From Desulfobulbaceae bacterium (GTDB lineage: Bacteria > Desulfobacterota > Desulfobulbia > Desulfobulbales > Desulfobulbaceae): a stretch of 64,000 bases of DNA. The stretch is from contig JAMJFO010000012.1 of assembly GCA_023544645.1 (NCBI GenBank), positions 1 through 64,000 of the forward strand, written 5' to 3'. The position numbers were made by a program, and so were the translations under genes. Below, piece by piece: positions 23,946 through 32,985 of this stretch; positions within the stretch are counted from its first letter, which is position 1, and every line of letters starts with the position of its first letter. The notes beneath the pieces are model-generated. The model was not told the DNA's origin and did no database searches. It saw only the letters and a list, made by a program, of their open reading frames with translations.

Positions 23946-24509
23946 TTACCGTATCCGCATCGCTTCAATATGTCTGGTGCTCACCCCGATGAATTTGTGA
24001 GGCAGCTCCACCTGTCGTTGAAACCACTTGTCACCTTTATGATAAATTTCAATTAATTTCACATTAGTCAGGGGAATAAACCTGTCATTGGATTTTTTCT
24101 TGAAAAGACCAAAAAAGGTGCCGGTGAGATGATAGAACGAATTGGCCACCTCAGTGGTTATGATATCCACGGACTGTGATTCCTCTTTGGACTTCTGGGT
24201 CATCGACGTGGCCCGCATTTTTTCCTTCTCATCACTTATTTTTTCCAGGTCATCATAAAAATACAATACTTCAGAGAGCTTTATCTGAAGCTGATCAAAT
24301 TTAACGGAAATAGCGGACCCGCCAATGACCATTTTGACATCACGGAACAGGATGGCATTTTCAAAGCACTTCTGAGCGGAATCCCGCCAGTAAATACTCG
24401 CGCTGTTAAAAAGGTCTGTCGTCCTGTAGGTCTCATTGGGAACATCAACCAATCCCTTATACATCTTGCCCAGCGAACTGACGACAACTACACTTCTTTG
24501 CTCAGCCAT
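23946..24509 (-). CDS. Unrecognised 187-residue cytosolic protein
   Basis: A strong AGGAG site stands six bases before the ATG at 24509. The N-terminal part is beta-rich and resembles small proteins that read as S-x-G-x-M-x-K-G-x-V-D with FENAILFRDVKMVIGG. A central charged helix (about 95-120, rich in K, E and S) links to a C-terminal part with KLIEIYHKGDKWFQRQVELP. There is no signal peptide or membrane helix. I cannot name the family with confidence. It precedes the 57-residue membrane protein and the cyclase on the same strand, so a role in that signalling set is possible. Confidence 0.6.
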   Translation of the reverse strand: MAEQRSVVVVSSLGKMYKGLVDVPNETYRTTDLFNSASIYWRDSAQKCFENAILFRDVKMVIGGSAISVKFDQLQIKLSEVLYFYDDLEKISDEKEKMRATSMTQKSKEESQSVDIITTEVANSFYHLTGTFFGLFKKKSNDRFIPLTNVKLIEIYHKGDKWFQRQVELPHKFIGVSTRHIEAMRIR

Positions 24510-24933
24510 GATCCTCTCCTGTCATTTTTTCCACCACTCTTTGCAGGTCTCTATCCGGAGAAGAGCAAAAATCAATTTCAGTCGGGCATAAACATTCCCC
24601 CTGCCCGCAATTATATAATATCAGAATATTATATCAAAAAATAAGTGAATGACGGCTGAAATAAATTACAGTTTCCGAAAAAAAAGGCGCAGAATTATGG
24701 AGGCCCGGCGTTTTTGTCAATCCAGCAACAGAAAACGCAGGTGGACATGAACAGCCAAAGGACGTTTCCCGGCTGGAAAGAACATGATCCGGAAAAAATT
24801 TTATACTGTTTCAATCGACAGAATGTCAAACCGGGGCACTAGACCGTTGGTTGATCTCTCTGATAAAACATATCCGGTCGACAACCGGTCCTGTTCCAGC
24901 AGAGGGCGCGGCGCTTACCCCCTGGAAAATTCC
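24510..24933. other. Intergenic region with an AT-rich palindrome and a doubtful 31-codon frame
   Basis: This 424-base stretch separates two minus-strand genes. ATATAATATC and GAATATTATAT near 24613-24637 form an AT-rich near-palindrome that may be part of the promoter of the 187-residue protein. A plus-strand frame at 24747-24842 (ATG preceded by AGGTGG, 31 residues beginning MNSQRTFPGWKEHDPEK) has reasonable codons but no recognised homology; I do not call it as a gene. The 150-codon plus frame starting at 24784 has no ribosome-binding site and is a shadow. Confidence 0.4.
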
Positions 24934-25170
24934 TCAGTAAAGCTGATGTCCTGCTTCGCGCATTCGCATAAGCTCATCCAGTTCCTTAACGGAAAACGAG
25001 GTATCCCTGGACTTGCTGAGATACACTATACATTCCTCGCAGAGTCCGTAATGACATTGAAAAGAGTTGTGCTCCGCCATCACTTCCCAACATGGTTTTT
25101 TGTTATACAACCGCGCCGGGCAGGAGCCCTTGTCATCGCATTGGATGATATCCCAACAATACTGGTCCAT
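24934..25170 (-). CDS. Two-CW-type cysteine-rich protein
   Basis: 78 residues with two Cys-Trp pairs (YCWDIIQC and KPCWEVM) and further cysteines (GSCPA, FQCHYGLCEEC). CW...C and CPA...CW is the pattern of the two-CW domain found in many Desulfobacterota proteins. It probably binds a metal. GGGGGG stands nine bases before the ATG at 25170. Its role is not established. Confidence 0.72.
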   Translation of the reverse strand: MDQYCWDIIQCDDKGSCPARLYNKKPCWEVMAEHNSFQCHYGLCEECIVYLSKSRDTSFSVKELDELMRMREAGHQLY

Positions 25171-25333
25171 GTTTCCCCCCTCATTTTTTCTTTACATTTT
25201 CCGCCCATGGCATGCATCAGGCAGAGCCTGATTTAAAAAAAATATTCAATTATCGTTCTTTACGATGGTTTTCCCCCAAGCACAACGAGGCATTTTGTCG
25301 CACCCAGGGGAATTCGCTTCTTCCGGGACCGGG

Positions 25334-25759
25334 CTATTTCAAAGCCGATGTATACTGTGATGGCGCATACCCCGAGATATATTTGCCGTTAATAACGGCA
25401 AACGGCACCCCCCCTTTCCCATCCAGCTGCTTTTTTCTTGCAGCAGCATCCCTGTCTTTTTCAATATCATACACGGTGACCGCAATCCCCCGGGAACGAA
25501 AAAAATCCAAAGCCTGCTTACAGTACGGACACCAGCTGGTGATATAGAGCTCCACCTGATTGTCTGCTCTCTGCTGTTTAACACTGGACCCCTGCATCTG
25601 ATTCCCTTTTCCGACCTGGTCCTTTGGCGGCGGATAATAGGTGCGGCGTGTCACCCCGTTTCTATCGACCCAGGTATACAGCTTTGCCGATACCACCGGG
25701 ACAAAGCACAGTTGAAAGACAATAAGCCCTATTCCAAAGGCAAAAAACAGTGTTCTCAT
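25334..25759 (-). CDS. Exported DUF4124-glutaredoxin fusion
   Basis: A 141-residue protein. A signal peptide (hydrophobic residues 4-23, VVSA) precedes a DUF4124 segment at about 26-46 (KLYTWVDRNGVTRRTYYPPP), then a glutaredoxin domain at about 68-141 with active site C77-P-Y-C80 and the cis-proline loop GGVPFAVING. It should act in the periplasm as a thiol-disulfide oxidoreductase. Glutaredoxins normally work in the cytosol, so export is notable. It sits upstream of the two-CW gene on the same strand. Confidence 0.85.
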   Translation of the reverse strand: MRTLFFAFGIGLIVFQLCFVPVVSAKLYTWVDRNGVTRRTYYPPPKDQVGKGNQMQGSSVKQQRADNQVELYITSWCPYCKQALDFFRSRGIAVTVYDIEKDRDAAARKKQLDGKGGVPFAVINGKYISGYAPSQYTSALK

Positions 25760-25783
25760 AACGTAACGACTCCGGTTTTTTTT

Positions 25784-26194
25784 TCAGAAACGCTGGGTCC
25801 TGAGCCCCAGTTCATTTTTAATGGCAGCGTCCAGCTGGGCTATCCAGTGGTTGTAATTGCTGTGGATCCGTCCATTACGGTAATCCAGACCGGAGCTTTC
25901 CCGGTACTGTATGGTGTAATGGGTCGAACTGAATTGTATTTCTATTTTTGCTCTATGACGTGAGCGGATAGTTATGGATGCTTCTATCATCCCCGGCTGA
26001 ACGAGATTCGCGGACCACCCCTTTTTTCGACAGGCGGCAAGGACGGCCGTGCGGACTTCCTCGATACTGTAATGCGTTCCATCGACTTTTGAAGGAACAG
26101 GCTCCCGGTCATAGTTGAGCACCAATGGATGGGTGCCGCATCCACCACCAAACAAAGCCAATACCATTACGCTCACCACCACCAGAGACCTCAT
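25784..26194 (-). CDS. Small lipoprotein
   Basis: 136 residues with a lipobox (LALFGGGC, C19) and a conserved alpha/beta body (YSIEEVRTAVLAACRKKGWSA, then IEIQFSSTHYTIQYRESSGL). The ATG at 26194 has a perfect AGGAGG site six bases upstream; the longer frame to 26287 has none. The pattern of an N-terminal helix followed by a strand pair reaching Y-x-S-S-x-L-x-Y recurs in small proteobacterial lipoproteins of unknown role. It is the gene before the glutaredoxin fusion on this strand. Confidence 0.75.
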   Translation of the reverse strand: MRSLVVVSVMVLALFGGGCGTHPLVLNYDREPVPSKVDGTHYSIEEVRTAVLAACRKKGWSANLVQPGMIEASITIRSRHRAKIEIQFSSTHYTIQYRESSGLDYRNGRIHSNYNHWIAQLDAAIKNELGLRTQRF

Positions 26195-26452
26195 GAATTT
26201 CCTCCTGTAAAGTGTGCAAAATCGCTCGCGACATGACCAATGCAGCCCATAAAAATACAGGCCGGCCCTATACGCTGATGAAGTCAAACCACCAGAAAAT
26301 CAGAAAGGTTTGCCGCCGCAGCGTGATCCGTCATGATAACGGCAAAATTGTACAGTGGATTTTTCTAGGACACAAACAAAATAATTCCGCCCGCTTGGAC
26401 AGATTGACAAACATGCTCCCAGGAAAACTGGAAAAAACATTTGAAAAAAAAG

Positions 26453-26490
26453 CAAAAAAAAAGGACTTAAGCATTGCTGCCTAAGTCCTT
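26453..26490 (-). terminator. Rho-independent terminator of the tRNA genes
   Basis: On the minus strand AAGGACTTA and TAAGTCCTT form a nine-to-ten-pair stem (26461-26490) followed by a run of eight T (26453-26460). It lies 10 bases after tRNA-Asp. The rest of 26195-26452 contains only frames without ribosome-binding sites. Confidence 0.85.
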
Positions 26491-26500
26491 GTTTCTGCTC

Positions 26501-26577
<77 letters not shown>

Positions 26578-26585
26578 AGAGTATG

Positions 26586-26661
26586 TGGTGGGCGGAACAG
26601 GGCTCGAACCTGTGACCCTCGGCTTGTAAGGCCGATGCTCTCCCAGCTGAGCTATCCGCCC
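26586..26661 (-). tRNA. tRNA-Val (TAC)
   Basis: The 76-base cloverleaf has acceptor strands GGGCGGA and TCCGCCC and an encoded ACCA end. The D arm is AGCTCAGCTGGGAGAGC, the anticodon loop CTTACAA gives TAC, and the T arm contains GGTTCGAGCC. It is co-transcribed with tRNA-Asp. Confidence 0.96.
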
Positions 26662-26795
26662 ACTCAGGATGTGTGGTATTTATCAGGATAACCACTCTCC
26701 GTCAAGAAAAAAAGCCGTGGCATCAAAAAAGTATTACCTCCATCCCCAGCCTGATTAAAAGGGCATTTATGGATCGTGCCGGCTCTCCCGGTTGA

Positions 26796-29201
26796 TCAGT
26801 GCGCGGGCGTATTATGGGAAGAAAGAGTTATATCCTTATATATCGATTCCATTGATACATCCGTGAACAGATCTTCCCCTTCCCGAACCTTCAACGCGTG
26901 CTGCAGCACCTCGTCAACATGATCCACAAGATCAACCTGGAGGCTGCCGCGGATGCGCTGGGGCACCTCGCTCAAATCACGCTCGTTTTCCTTGGGAATA
27001 AGAACGTGGGTTATATTGCCTCTTTTCGCCGCCAGCAATTTTTCCGTCAACCCGCCGATGGGTAGCACCCGGCCCCGCAGGGTTATTTCGCCGGTCATGG
27101 CGATCAGGTGATCAACAGGGATCTTCAGCAGGGCGGAGACAATGCTTGTCGCAATGGTAATACCTGCCGATGGCCCGTCTTTCGGTATCGCGCCCTCGGG
27201 CACATGGATATGCAGATCAATCTTCTGGTAGAAATCTGGTTCCAGGCCGAGCCGCATGGCGCGAGATCGGACATAGGACATGGCGGCATGGGCGGATTCC
27301 TGCATGACATCGCCGAGCTTGCCGGTGACTGTCAATTTACCGGAACCGGGCATCAGGGTGGATTCTATCTGCAGCAGCTCGCCGCCCACTTCGGTCCAGG
27401 CCATACCGGTGGCCAGACCGATGGCGTCACGCTCTTCGGCATGACCGTAGCGATGCCTGGCCACCCCGAGATAACGGCTGACCCCCTGTTTGGAAATCCG
27501 GTATTTTTTATCCAGATCATTCTTCTTCAATCTATCGCGGGCCACCTTGCGGCATATCGCCGAAATGGTCCTCTCAAGATTCCTGACCCCTGCCTCTCGG
27601 GTGTAGCGGCGGATTATTTCCAGCAGGGCCTTGTCATTGAAACTGATATCGTCGGACTTGAAGCCGTTTTCCTCAAGCTGCTTGGGCACCAGGAAGCCTT
27701 CGGCAATCTTCAGCTTTTCCTCTTCTGTATACCCGCTCAGCCTGATGATCTCCATCCTGTCCTGCAGCGGCAGGGGAATGCCATGGAGATTGTTGGCGGT
27801 TGTAATGAAAAAAACCTCGGACAGATCATAATCAAGATCAAGATAATGATCATTGAAGGAAAAATTCTGCTCAGGGTCCAGGACTTCAAGGAGGGCGGCA
27901 GATGGATCTCCCCGGAAGTCCATGCTCATCTTGTCCACCTCGTCCAGACAGAATACCGGATTGACCACCCCTGCCTTCTGCATGGAAAGAATGATTTTGC
28001 CGGGCATGGCGCCGATATAGGTTCGCCGATGGCCTCTGATCTCTGCTTCGTCCCGCACACCTCCGAGGGATAGCCTGATGAACCGGCGGTCCATGGCCCT
28101 GGCAATGGACTTGCACACCGAAGTCTTGCCGACGCCTGGTGGACCGACCAGGCAAAGGATCGGCCCCTTGAGCTTCTTCACCTGTGCCTGTACCGCAAGA
28201 TATTCAAGAATCCGTTCCTTGGGCTTCTTCAACCCGAAATGATCTTCATCCAGGACCTGTTCAGCCTTGACGATGTCTATTTTCGAATCGCTCCTTTCCG
28301 ACCAGGGCAGACTGATAATCGCATCAATATAGTTGCGGACCACCGTGGTTTCTGCGGACATGGGCGGCATCTGGCGGAGTTTCTTCAACTCCTTGGTCAC
28401 CTTCTCCCTGACCGACTCCGGAAGATTTTTTCTGGCAATAGCCTCCTCCAACTCGCCGGTGTCATCGACCCCTTCACCATGACCCATCTCCTCCTGGATG
28501 GCCTTGATTTTTTCCCCCAGATAGTAATTGCGCTGGGTATCGGCCATTTTTTTCTTTACCTTGGCCTGGATCGTTTTTTCAAATTCGGAGAGTTCCACTT
28601 CGTGGTAAATCGCCTCCAGCAGCACCGATATCCGGTCCGGAAGGGAAACCGTCTCCAGTATTTCCTGCTTTTGCTGGGTATTCAGGAGCAGATGCGAGGA
28701 GATATTGTCGGCAAGCCTCGAAATGTTCTCAATGGCCGAAATAGAAGCCTGGACCTCCTTGGGAATTTTCTTGTTGATTTGAGCAAACTCCTCAAACACC
28801 CGCTTCAGTTCGCGGCCATAGGCTTCGACCTCCGGGCCCTCGGCGTCGGTATCCGGCAGCTCCTCAACCTCGGCGGAAAAATAAAGCTCAGTCTCCAGGA
28901 AACTGGTGATTCTGGCCCGCCGTTTTCCCTCCACCAGCGCCTTGATCGTCCCATCCGGCAGCCGGAGAAGCTGCATGACCGTTGCCAGCGTGCCCACTCC
29001 ATACAGGTGCTCCTGGTGCGGATCCTCTGTCCCCACATCCTTCTGGCTGACCAGAAAAATCAGTGAACGGTTTTCCATGGCGCTTTCCAGCGCTCCAATG
29101 GATTTTTTCCGACCCACAACCAGGGGAGCGACCATACCGGGAAAAATAACGATATCCCGGAGCGGCATCAGCGGATAAACATTGTTGTCAAAATCGCTCA
29201 T
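26796..29201 (-). CDS. lon: ATP-dependent Lon protease
   Basis: The 801-residue cytosolic protease that degrades misfolded and some regulatory proteins. The N-terminal LON substrate-binding domain starts [19 protein letters not shown]. The AAA+ domain has Walker [10 protein letters not shown] and CLDEVDKM as Walker B. The C-terminal protease domain holds the catalytic serine in KDGPSAGIT and the lysine in [13 protein letters not shown]. It starts eight bases after clpX, at the end of the tig-clpP-clpX-lon row. Confidence 0.97.
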   Translation of the reverse strand: MSDFDNNVYPLMPLRDIVIFPGMVAPLVVGRKKSIGALESAMENRSLIFLVSQKDVGTEDPHQEHLYGVGTLATVMQLLRLPDGTIKALVEGKRRARITSFLETELYFSAEVEELPDTDAEGPEVEAYGRELKRVFEEFAQINKKIPKEVQASISAIENISRLADNISSHLLLNTQQKQEILETVSLPDRISVLLEAIYHEVELSEFEKTIQAKVKKKMADTQRNYYLGEKIKAIQEEMGHGEGVDDTGELEEAIARKNLPESVREKVTKELKKLRQMPPMSAETTVVRNYIDAIISLPWSERSDSKIDIVKAEQVLDEDHFGLKKPKERILEYLAVQAQVKKLKGPILCLVGPPGVGKTSVCKSIARAMDRRFIRLSLGGVRDEAEIRGHRRTYIGAMPGKIILSMQKAGVVNPVFCLDEVDKMSMDFRGDPSAALLEVLDPEQNFSFNDHYLDLDYDLSEVFFITTANNLHGIPLPLQDRMEIIRLSGYTEEEKLKIAEGFLVPKQLEENGFKSDDISFNDKALLEIIRRYTREAGVRNLERTISAICRKVARDRLKKNDLDKKYRISKQGVSRYLGVARHRYGHAEERDAIGLATGMAWTEVGGELLQIESTLMPGSGKLTVTGKLGDVMQESAHAAMSYVRSRAMRLGLEPDFYQKIDLHIHVPEGAIPKDGPSAGITIATSIVSALLKIPVDHLIAMTGEITLRGRVLPIGGLTEKLLAAKRGNITHVLIPKENERDLSEVPQRIRGSLQVDLVDHVDEVLQHALKVREGEDLFTDVSMESIYKDITLSSHNTPAH

Positions 29202-29209
29202 ATTCGTCT

Positions 29210-30478
29210 TCAGGCGCTCTTCTTGTTTTCCTTGTTTTCAAACAATAAAACAGGGTAGTCGCCATTACTGATTACCTGTTCATTGATAACGCACTCGGTC
29301 ACATTTTCCTCGGACGGCAGCTCATACATGACTTCAAGCATCGCTTCTTCCAGGACCGACCGCAAACCGCGGGCGCCTGATTTTCTTTTCAATGCCTTGG
29401 CGGCAACCGCCTCCAGGGCCCCGGTGGTGAAGCGGAGAGTAACGCCTTCGAAATCAAAAAGTTTCTGGTACTGCTTGGTCAGAGCATTTTTCGGCTCCTG
29501 AAGTATCCGCACCAGATCTTCCTGCTTCAATTCGGTCATGGTGGCGATGACCGGCAGACGGCCCACCAGCTCCGGGATAAGACCGAATTTAAGCAGGTCC
29601 TCGGGCTGGACTTCGGCAATAACCTGGCTGAAATCCTTTTTGCTCTCACTCATCACCTTGGCGCCGAAACCGATGGCCTTGGAACCGGAGCGTTTCCTGA
29701 TCACCGAATCGAGACCGACAAAAGCGCCGCCGCAGATAAAAAGAATATTCGAGGTGTTGATCCGCACCAGCTCCTGCTGAGGATGTTTCCTGCCGCCTTT
29801 GGGCGGGACCGAAGCAATGGTTCCCTCAATAATTTTGAGCAGCGCCTGCTGCACTCCTTCACCGGACACATCGCGGGTCAGCGAAGGGCTGTCCGACTTG
29901 CGGGCGATCTTGTCTATCTCATCGATGTAAATAATCCCCCGTTCAGCCTGCTCCATATCGTAATCAGCCGCCTGCAGCAGGCTGACAAGGATATTCTCCA
30001 CGTCTTCGCCGACATAGCCGGCCTCGGTGAGGGTCGTGGCATCGGCAATGGTGAACGGCACGTTGAGGATCTTGGCCAGGGTCTGGGCCATCAGGGTCTT
30101 GCCGCTCCCTGTCGGGCCGATAAGAATAATATTGCTTTTCTGCAGTTCAACATCATCGGAAATGTTGTTGGTCTGCGACTCGATACGCTTGTAATGATTA
30201 TGCACCGCAACAGCAAGAACCTTTTTGGCGAAATCCTGGCCGATTACATACTCGTTGAGATACTCGAAGATCTCCTTGGGTTTCAGAACGCTGAATTCCC
30301 TGGCATCATCGGTTTCCGTTCCCATGGTATCATGGACAATCTCGTTGCACAGATCTATGCACTCATCACAGATATAGACATTGGGACCGGCCACCAGCTT
30401 GCCGACTTCATCCTGGCTCTTGCCGCAGAACGAGCAGTTGCAGGAAACAAAATGTTCATTTTGAATATCGTCGCTCAT
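29210..30478 (-). CDS. clpX: ClpX, unfoldase subunit of ClpXP
   Basis: A 422-residue AAA+ ATPase that unfolds tagged proteins and feeds them to ClpP. The zinc-binding N-domain has CSFCGKSQ and [23 protein letters not shown] is Walker A and [11 protein letters not shown] is Walker B; the pore loop GYVGEDVE is present. Its ATG overlaps the clpP stop (30475-30478), the usual translational coupling. Confidence 0.97.
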   Translation of the reverse strand: MSDDIQNEHFVSCNCSFCGKSQDEVGKLVAGPNVYICDECIDLCNEIVHDTMGTETDDAREFSVLKPKEIFEYLNEYVIGQDFAKKVLAVAVHNHYKRIESQTNNISDDVELQKSNIILIGPTGSGKTLMAQTLAKILNVPFTIADATTLTEAGYVGEDVENILVSLLQAADYDMEQAERGIIYIDEIDKIARKSDSPSLTRDVSGEGVQQALLKIIEGTIASVPPKGGRKHPQQELVRINTSNILFICGGAFVGLDSVIRKRSGSKAIGFGAKVMSESKKDFSQVIAEVQPEDLLKFGLIPELVGRLPVIATMTELKQEDLVRILQEPKNALTKQYQKLFDFEGVTLRFTTGALEAVAAKALKRKSGARGLRSVLEEAMLEVMYELPSEENVTECVINEQVISNGDYPVLLFENKENKKSA

Positions 30479-31083
30479 TTATCCTTCTCTTTGTCAGTCT
30501 TCTCACGGTTGGACAGGACCTTATCAACAATTCCGTACTTGCAGGCCTCTTCGGCATTCATGAAATAGTCCCGCTCGGTGTCGGCCTGGATCTTCTTGAG
30601 AGTCTTGCCTGTATGCTTTGCCAGAATCTTGTTCAGATCGGCTTTCATCCGCAGAATCTCACGGGCATGGATATCGATGTCAGTAGCCTGTCCCTGGAAC
30701 CCGCCCATGGGTTGATGGATCATGATCCGGGAATTGGGCAGGGAAAAGCGTTTCCCCGCCGTACCGGCAGTCAGCAGCAGGGCTCCCATGGAGGCTGCCT
30801 GGCCCATGCACAGGGTGGCAACATCACACCGCACATACTGCATGGTATCGTAAATAGCCAGTCCCGAGGTCACTGAACCGCCCGGAGAGTTAATATAAAA
30901 AGTGATATCCTTGTCAGGATCATCGGCTTCAAGAAAAAGAAGCTGGGCGATTATCACGCTGGCAACATCGTCGTTCACAGTCGTGCCGAGGAAAATGATC
31001 CGCTCCTTCAGCAGACGCGAATATATATCAAAAGCCCTTTCCCCCCTGGGGCTCTGTTCAACTACCATGGGAATAAGGTTCAT
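30475..31083 (-). CDS. clpP: ClpP, proteolytic subunit
   Basis: A 202-residue serine protease. The catalytic S98 is in GQAASMGA and H123 in RIMIHQP; the oligomer marks [18 protein letters not shown] are present. I chose the ATG at 31083, which has GGAG eight bases upstream and gives the standard N-terminus ([19 protein letters not shown]). The frame extends to 31245, but the extra residues are not ClpP-like. It lies between tig and clpX. Confidence 0.96.
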   Translation of the reverse strand: MNLIPMVVEQSPRGERAFDIYSRLLKERIIFLGTTVNDDVASVIIAQLLFLEADDPDKDITFYINSPGGSVTSGLAIYDTMQYVRCDVATLCMGQAASMGALLLTAGTAGKRFSLPNSRIMIHQPMGGFQGQATDIDIHAREILRMKADLNKILAKHTGKTLKKIQADTERDYFMNAEEACKYGIVDKVLSNREKTDKEKDK

Positions 31084-31207
31084 TATGTCAGCTCCATTTT
31101 GCGAGTTGTGCTCTTTATAAATATCAGACGTTTCGGCAAAAAAACAACCCATTGCATTCGTTTTTATCGAGTTATCTATCCTTTTCAGCTGTCCTTGGCC
31201 GAAGAAC

Positions 31208-32524
31208 TCACTTCTTTTCGTCTGTTTTGTCCCCTGGTTTTTCATCGATCAGTTTGGCTGATTCCCGGAGGAACCGGACGATCTTCTCGTTCAACAGTTC
31301 ATTGATAAACGGCAGCACCTCTTCGCGGCGCTGGAAGAACTGCTTCACCTCGGGAACCGTCATGTTGTACTGGGTGGCGATGCGCTGGTATCCGCGTTCA
31401 AGGTCCTCGTCCTCCAGCTTTATCTCTTCAAGTTCAGCAATTTTTTTCAGGATGAAATCACCCCTAACCCTCTTGGCGGCTACCTCGCGATTGCGCTCCG
31501 CCAGCTCCTCACGGTTTATGCCGGCGGACTCCAGGGTCAGGCCGCTGCGCTCGAGATTGCCCTCGGTCTGCTTTATCATTTCCTCGATTTCAAAGCGGAC
31601 GAGGCGTTCAGGAATTTCAAAGGTATTGCTTTCGACCAATTTGTGCATAATACGATCATCCAGATCACCTTCCAGGGCCTTTTCCTTTTCCTCCTGGAGC
31701 TGCTTCCTGACACCCTCTTTCAAATCGGCAACGTTCTGATACTCTCCGCTGATATCCTTGGCGAATTCATCGTCGAGCTCCGGTTTGATCCGCTGCTTAA
31801 CACCTTTGACATCAACCTTGAACTCAACCTTCTTCCCTGCCAGCACCGGGTTGGGATACTCAGCGGGGAATTCAACCTCATACAATGTCTTCTCGCCCTG
31901 CTTCAGACCGACAAGCTTTTCCTCGAATTCCCTGCCCAGGCTGCCGGAACCGATATCAACGGAATAATTTTCGTTGTGAACCTCGGGCATGGCCTTTTCA
32001 TCGTGAAAGCCTTGGAAATCGACAATGGCCACATCATCAAGCCGAATGGCATAGTCATCGTCGGCGCTTCGCAGAACAGCATGCTGCCGGCGCAATTCCT
32101 CGATTTTTTCATCAACCTCTTCGTCGGTAACCGTGGTCGCCGGCTTTTCCACCTCAATACCCTTATATTCATTCAGTTCAAAAACAGGCTTGACATCAAT
32201 CTCTGCCACGTAGACAAAGGTTCCGTCTTCGTTAAATGCGTGCTCCCTGATTTCGGGATGGACAACCGGATCAAGGTTCTCCTGCTCAACGGCATCAAAA
32301 TAGGTTGCCTGCACGAGCTTTTCGCCAACTTCGCCTTCGACCCGGTCCCGGAAATTTTTCTTCAGAACCGACGTGGGAACCTTGCCGCGGCGAAAACCCT
32401 TGAGATTAACTTCCTTGCCCAGCTTTTTATACGCCTTGTCAAGTTCTCTGGTGACTTCCTCCGGCGGGAGGGTTATTGACAATTTTCTTGTTAGTTCGCT
32501 TACGTTTTCGACGACGACTTCCAT
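31208..32524 (-). CDS. tig: Trigger factor
   Basis: The 438-residue ribosome-associated chaperone and peptidyl-prolyl isomerase. The ribosome-binding signature is KGFRRGKVP at about residues 43-51. The FKBP-like domain is near 150-240 ([33 protein letters not shown]), and the C-terminal helical arms end in a charged tail. I chose the ATG at 32524 (AGGAA upstream). The longer open frame reads through the tRNA-Leu gene and is not real. Confidence 0.95.
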   Translation of the reverse strand: MEVVVENVSELTRKLSITLPPEEVTRELDKAYKKLGKEVNLKGFRRGKVPTSVLKKNFRDRVEGEVGEKLVQATYFDAVEQENLDPVVHPEIREHAFNEDGTFVYVAEIDVKPVFELNEYKGIEVEKPATTVTDEEVDEKIEELRRQHAVLRSADDDYAIRLDDVAIVDFQGFHDEKAMPEVHNENYSVDIGSGSLGREFEEKLVGLKQGEKTLYEVEFPAEYPNPVLAGKKVEFKVDVKGVKQRIKPELDDEFAKDISGEYQNVADLKEGVRKQLQEEKEKALEGDLDDRIMHKLVESNTFEIPERLVRFEIEEMIKQTEGNLERSGLTLESAGINREELAERNREVAAKRVRGDFILKKIAELEEIKLEDEDLERGYQRIATQYNMTVPEVKQFFQRREEVLPFINELLNEKIVRFLRESAKLIDEKPGDKTDEKK

Positions 32525-32609
32525 TGATCGCATTCCTTTTATAGTATTGTTGCCACTCAGGCTTGATGATTGTTCCTGGTCTCCAGCGGGCAGGATCCAT
32601 TGCATTTCC

Positions 32610-32695
32610 TGGTGCGAGAGGGGGGAGTTGAACCCCCACGCACAGAGTGCGCTAGATCCTAAGTCTAGTGCGTCTACCAGTTCCGCCACTCTCGC
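32610..32695 (-). tRNA. tRNA-Leu (TAG)
   Basis: An 86-base class II tRNA with a long variable arm. The acceptor is GCGAGAG / CTCTCGC with an encoded ACCA end. The anticodon loop CTTAGGA gives TAG, and the T arm contains GGGGTTCAACTCCCC. It lies directly upstream of tig. Confidence 0.95.
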
Positions 32696-32810
32696 ATGAA
32701 ACTTGAAAAAATAACATTTAACAGCCAGTTCGTCAAGTCAAGCGCCGGCGATATGGCGTATTTTCAAACACATTCAGGCGAGACCGCAGGGCCGTTTCAA
32801 AACGCATCCC

Positions 32811-32985
32811 CACAGGGAACTCTGCGGCAAAAAAAGGACGGCTGCCCTGTGACCGCAAATGTCGGCAAAAGCCCAATGTATGATTGCCTTACCCGTTGAC
32901 TGTTGACCAAGCAAGCCCATTGCCGATCCGGAGAAAGAGTTGACCCGGCAACCCCTGAAAAGGAGCCGCAGGCAGACCGGCTACC
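32811..32985 (+). ncRNA. Cobalamin-riboswitch-like sequence, antisense to the end of glyS
   Basis: On the plus strand, landmarks resembling the cobalamin aptamer occur in order. AGGGAA is at 32814-32819 and GCTGCCCTGTGACCGC at 32841-32856. GCCCATTG lies at about 32915. TTGACCCGGCAA is at 32940-32951 and GGAGCCGCAGGCAGACCGGC at 32962-32981. Consensus blocks are AGGGAA, GCTGCCCCCGCAACTGT, GCCACTG and AGCCAGGAGACCTGCC, so the match is partial. No plus-strand gene follows; the sequence runs into the 3' end of glyS in antisense. It may be a relic, a diverged class or an antisense regulator. A covariance-model search is needed. Confidence 0.45.

Noticed and set aside
26212-26484. 90-codon plus-strand frame before the tRNA genes
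   Set aside because: It overlaps the tRNA terminator and the start region of the lipoprotein on the other strand and has no ribosome-binding site.
32525-32689. Open frame extending tig upstream with MAELVDALDLGSSAL...
   Set aside because: This is the translation of the tRNA-Leu gene, a well-known annotation artefact; trigger factor starts at 32524.
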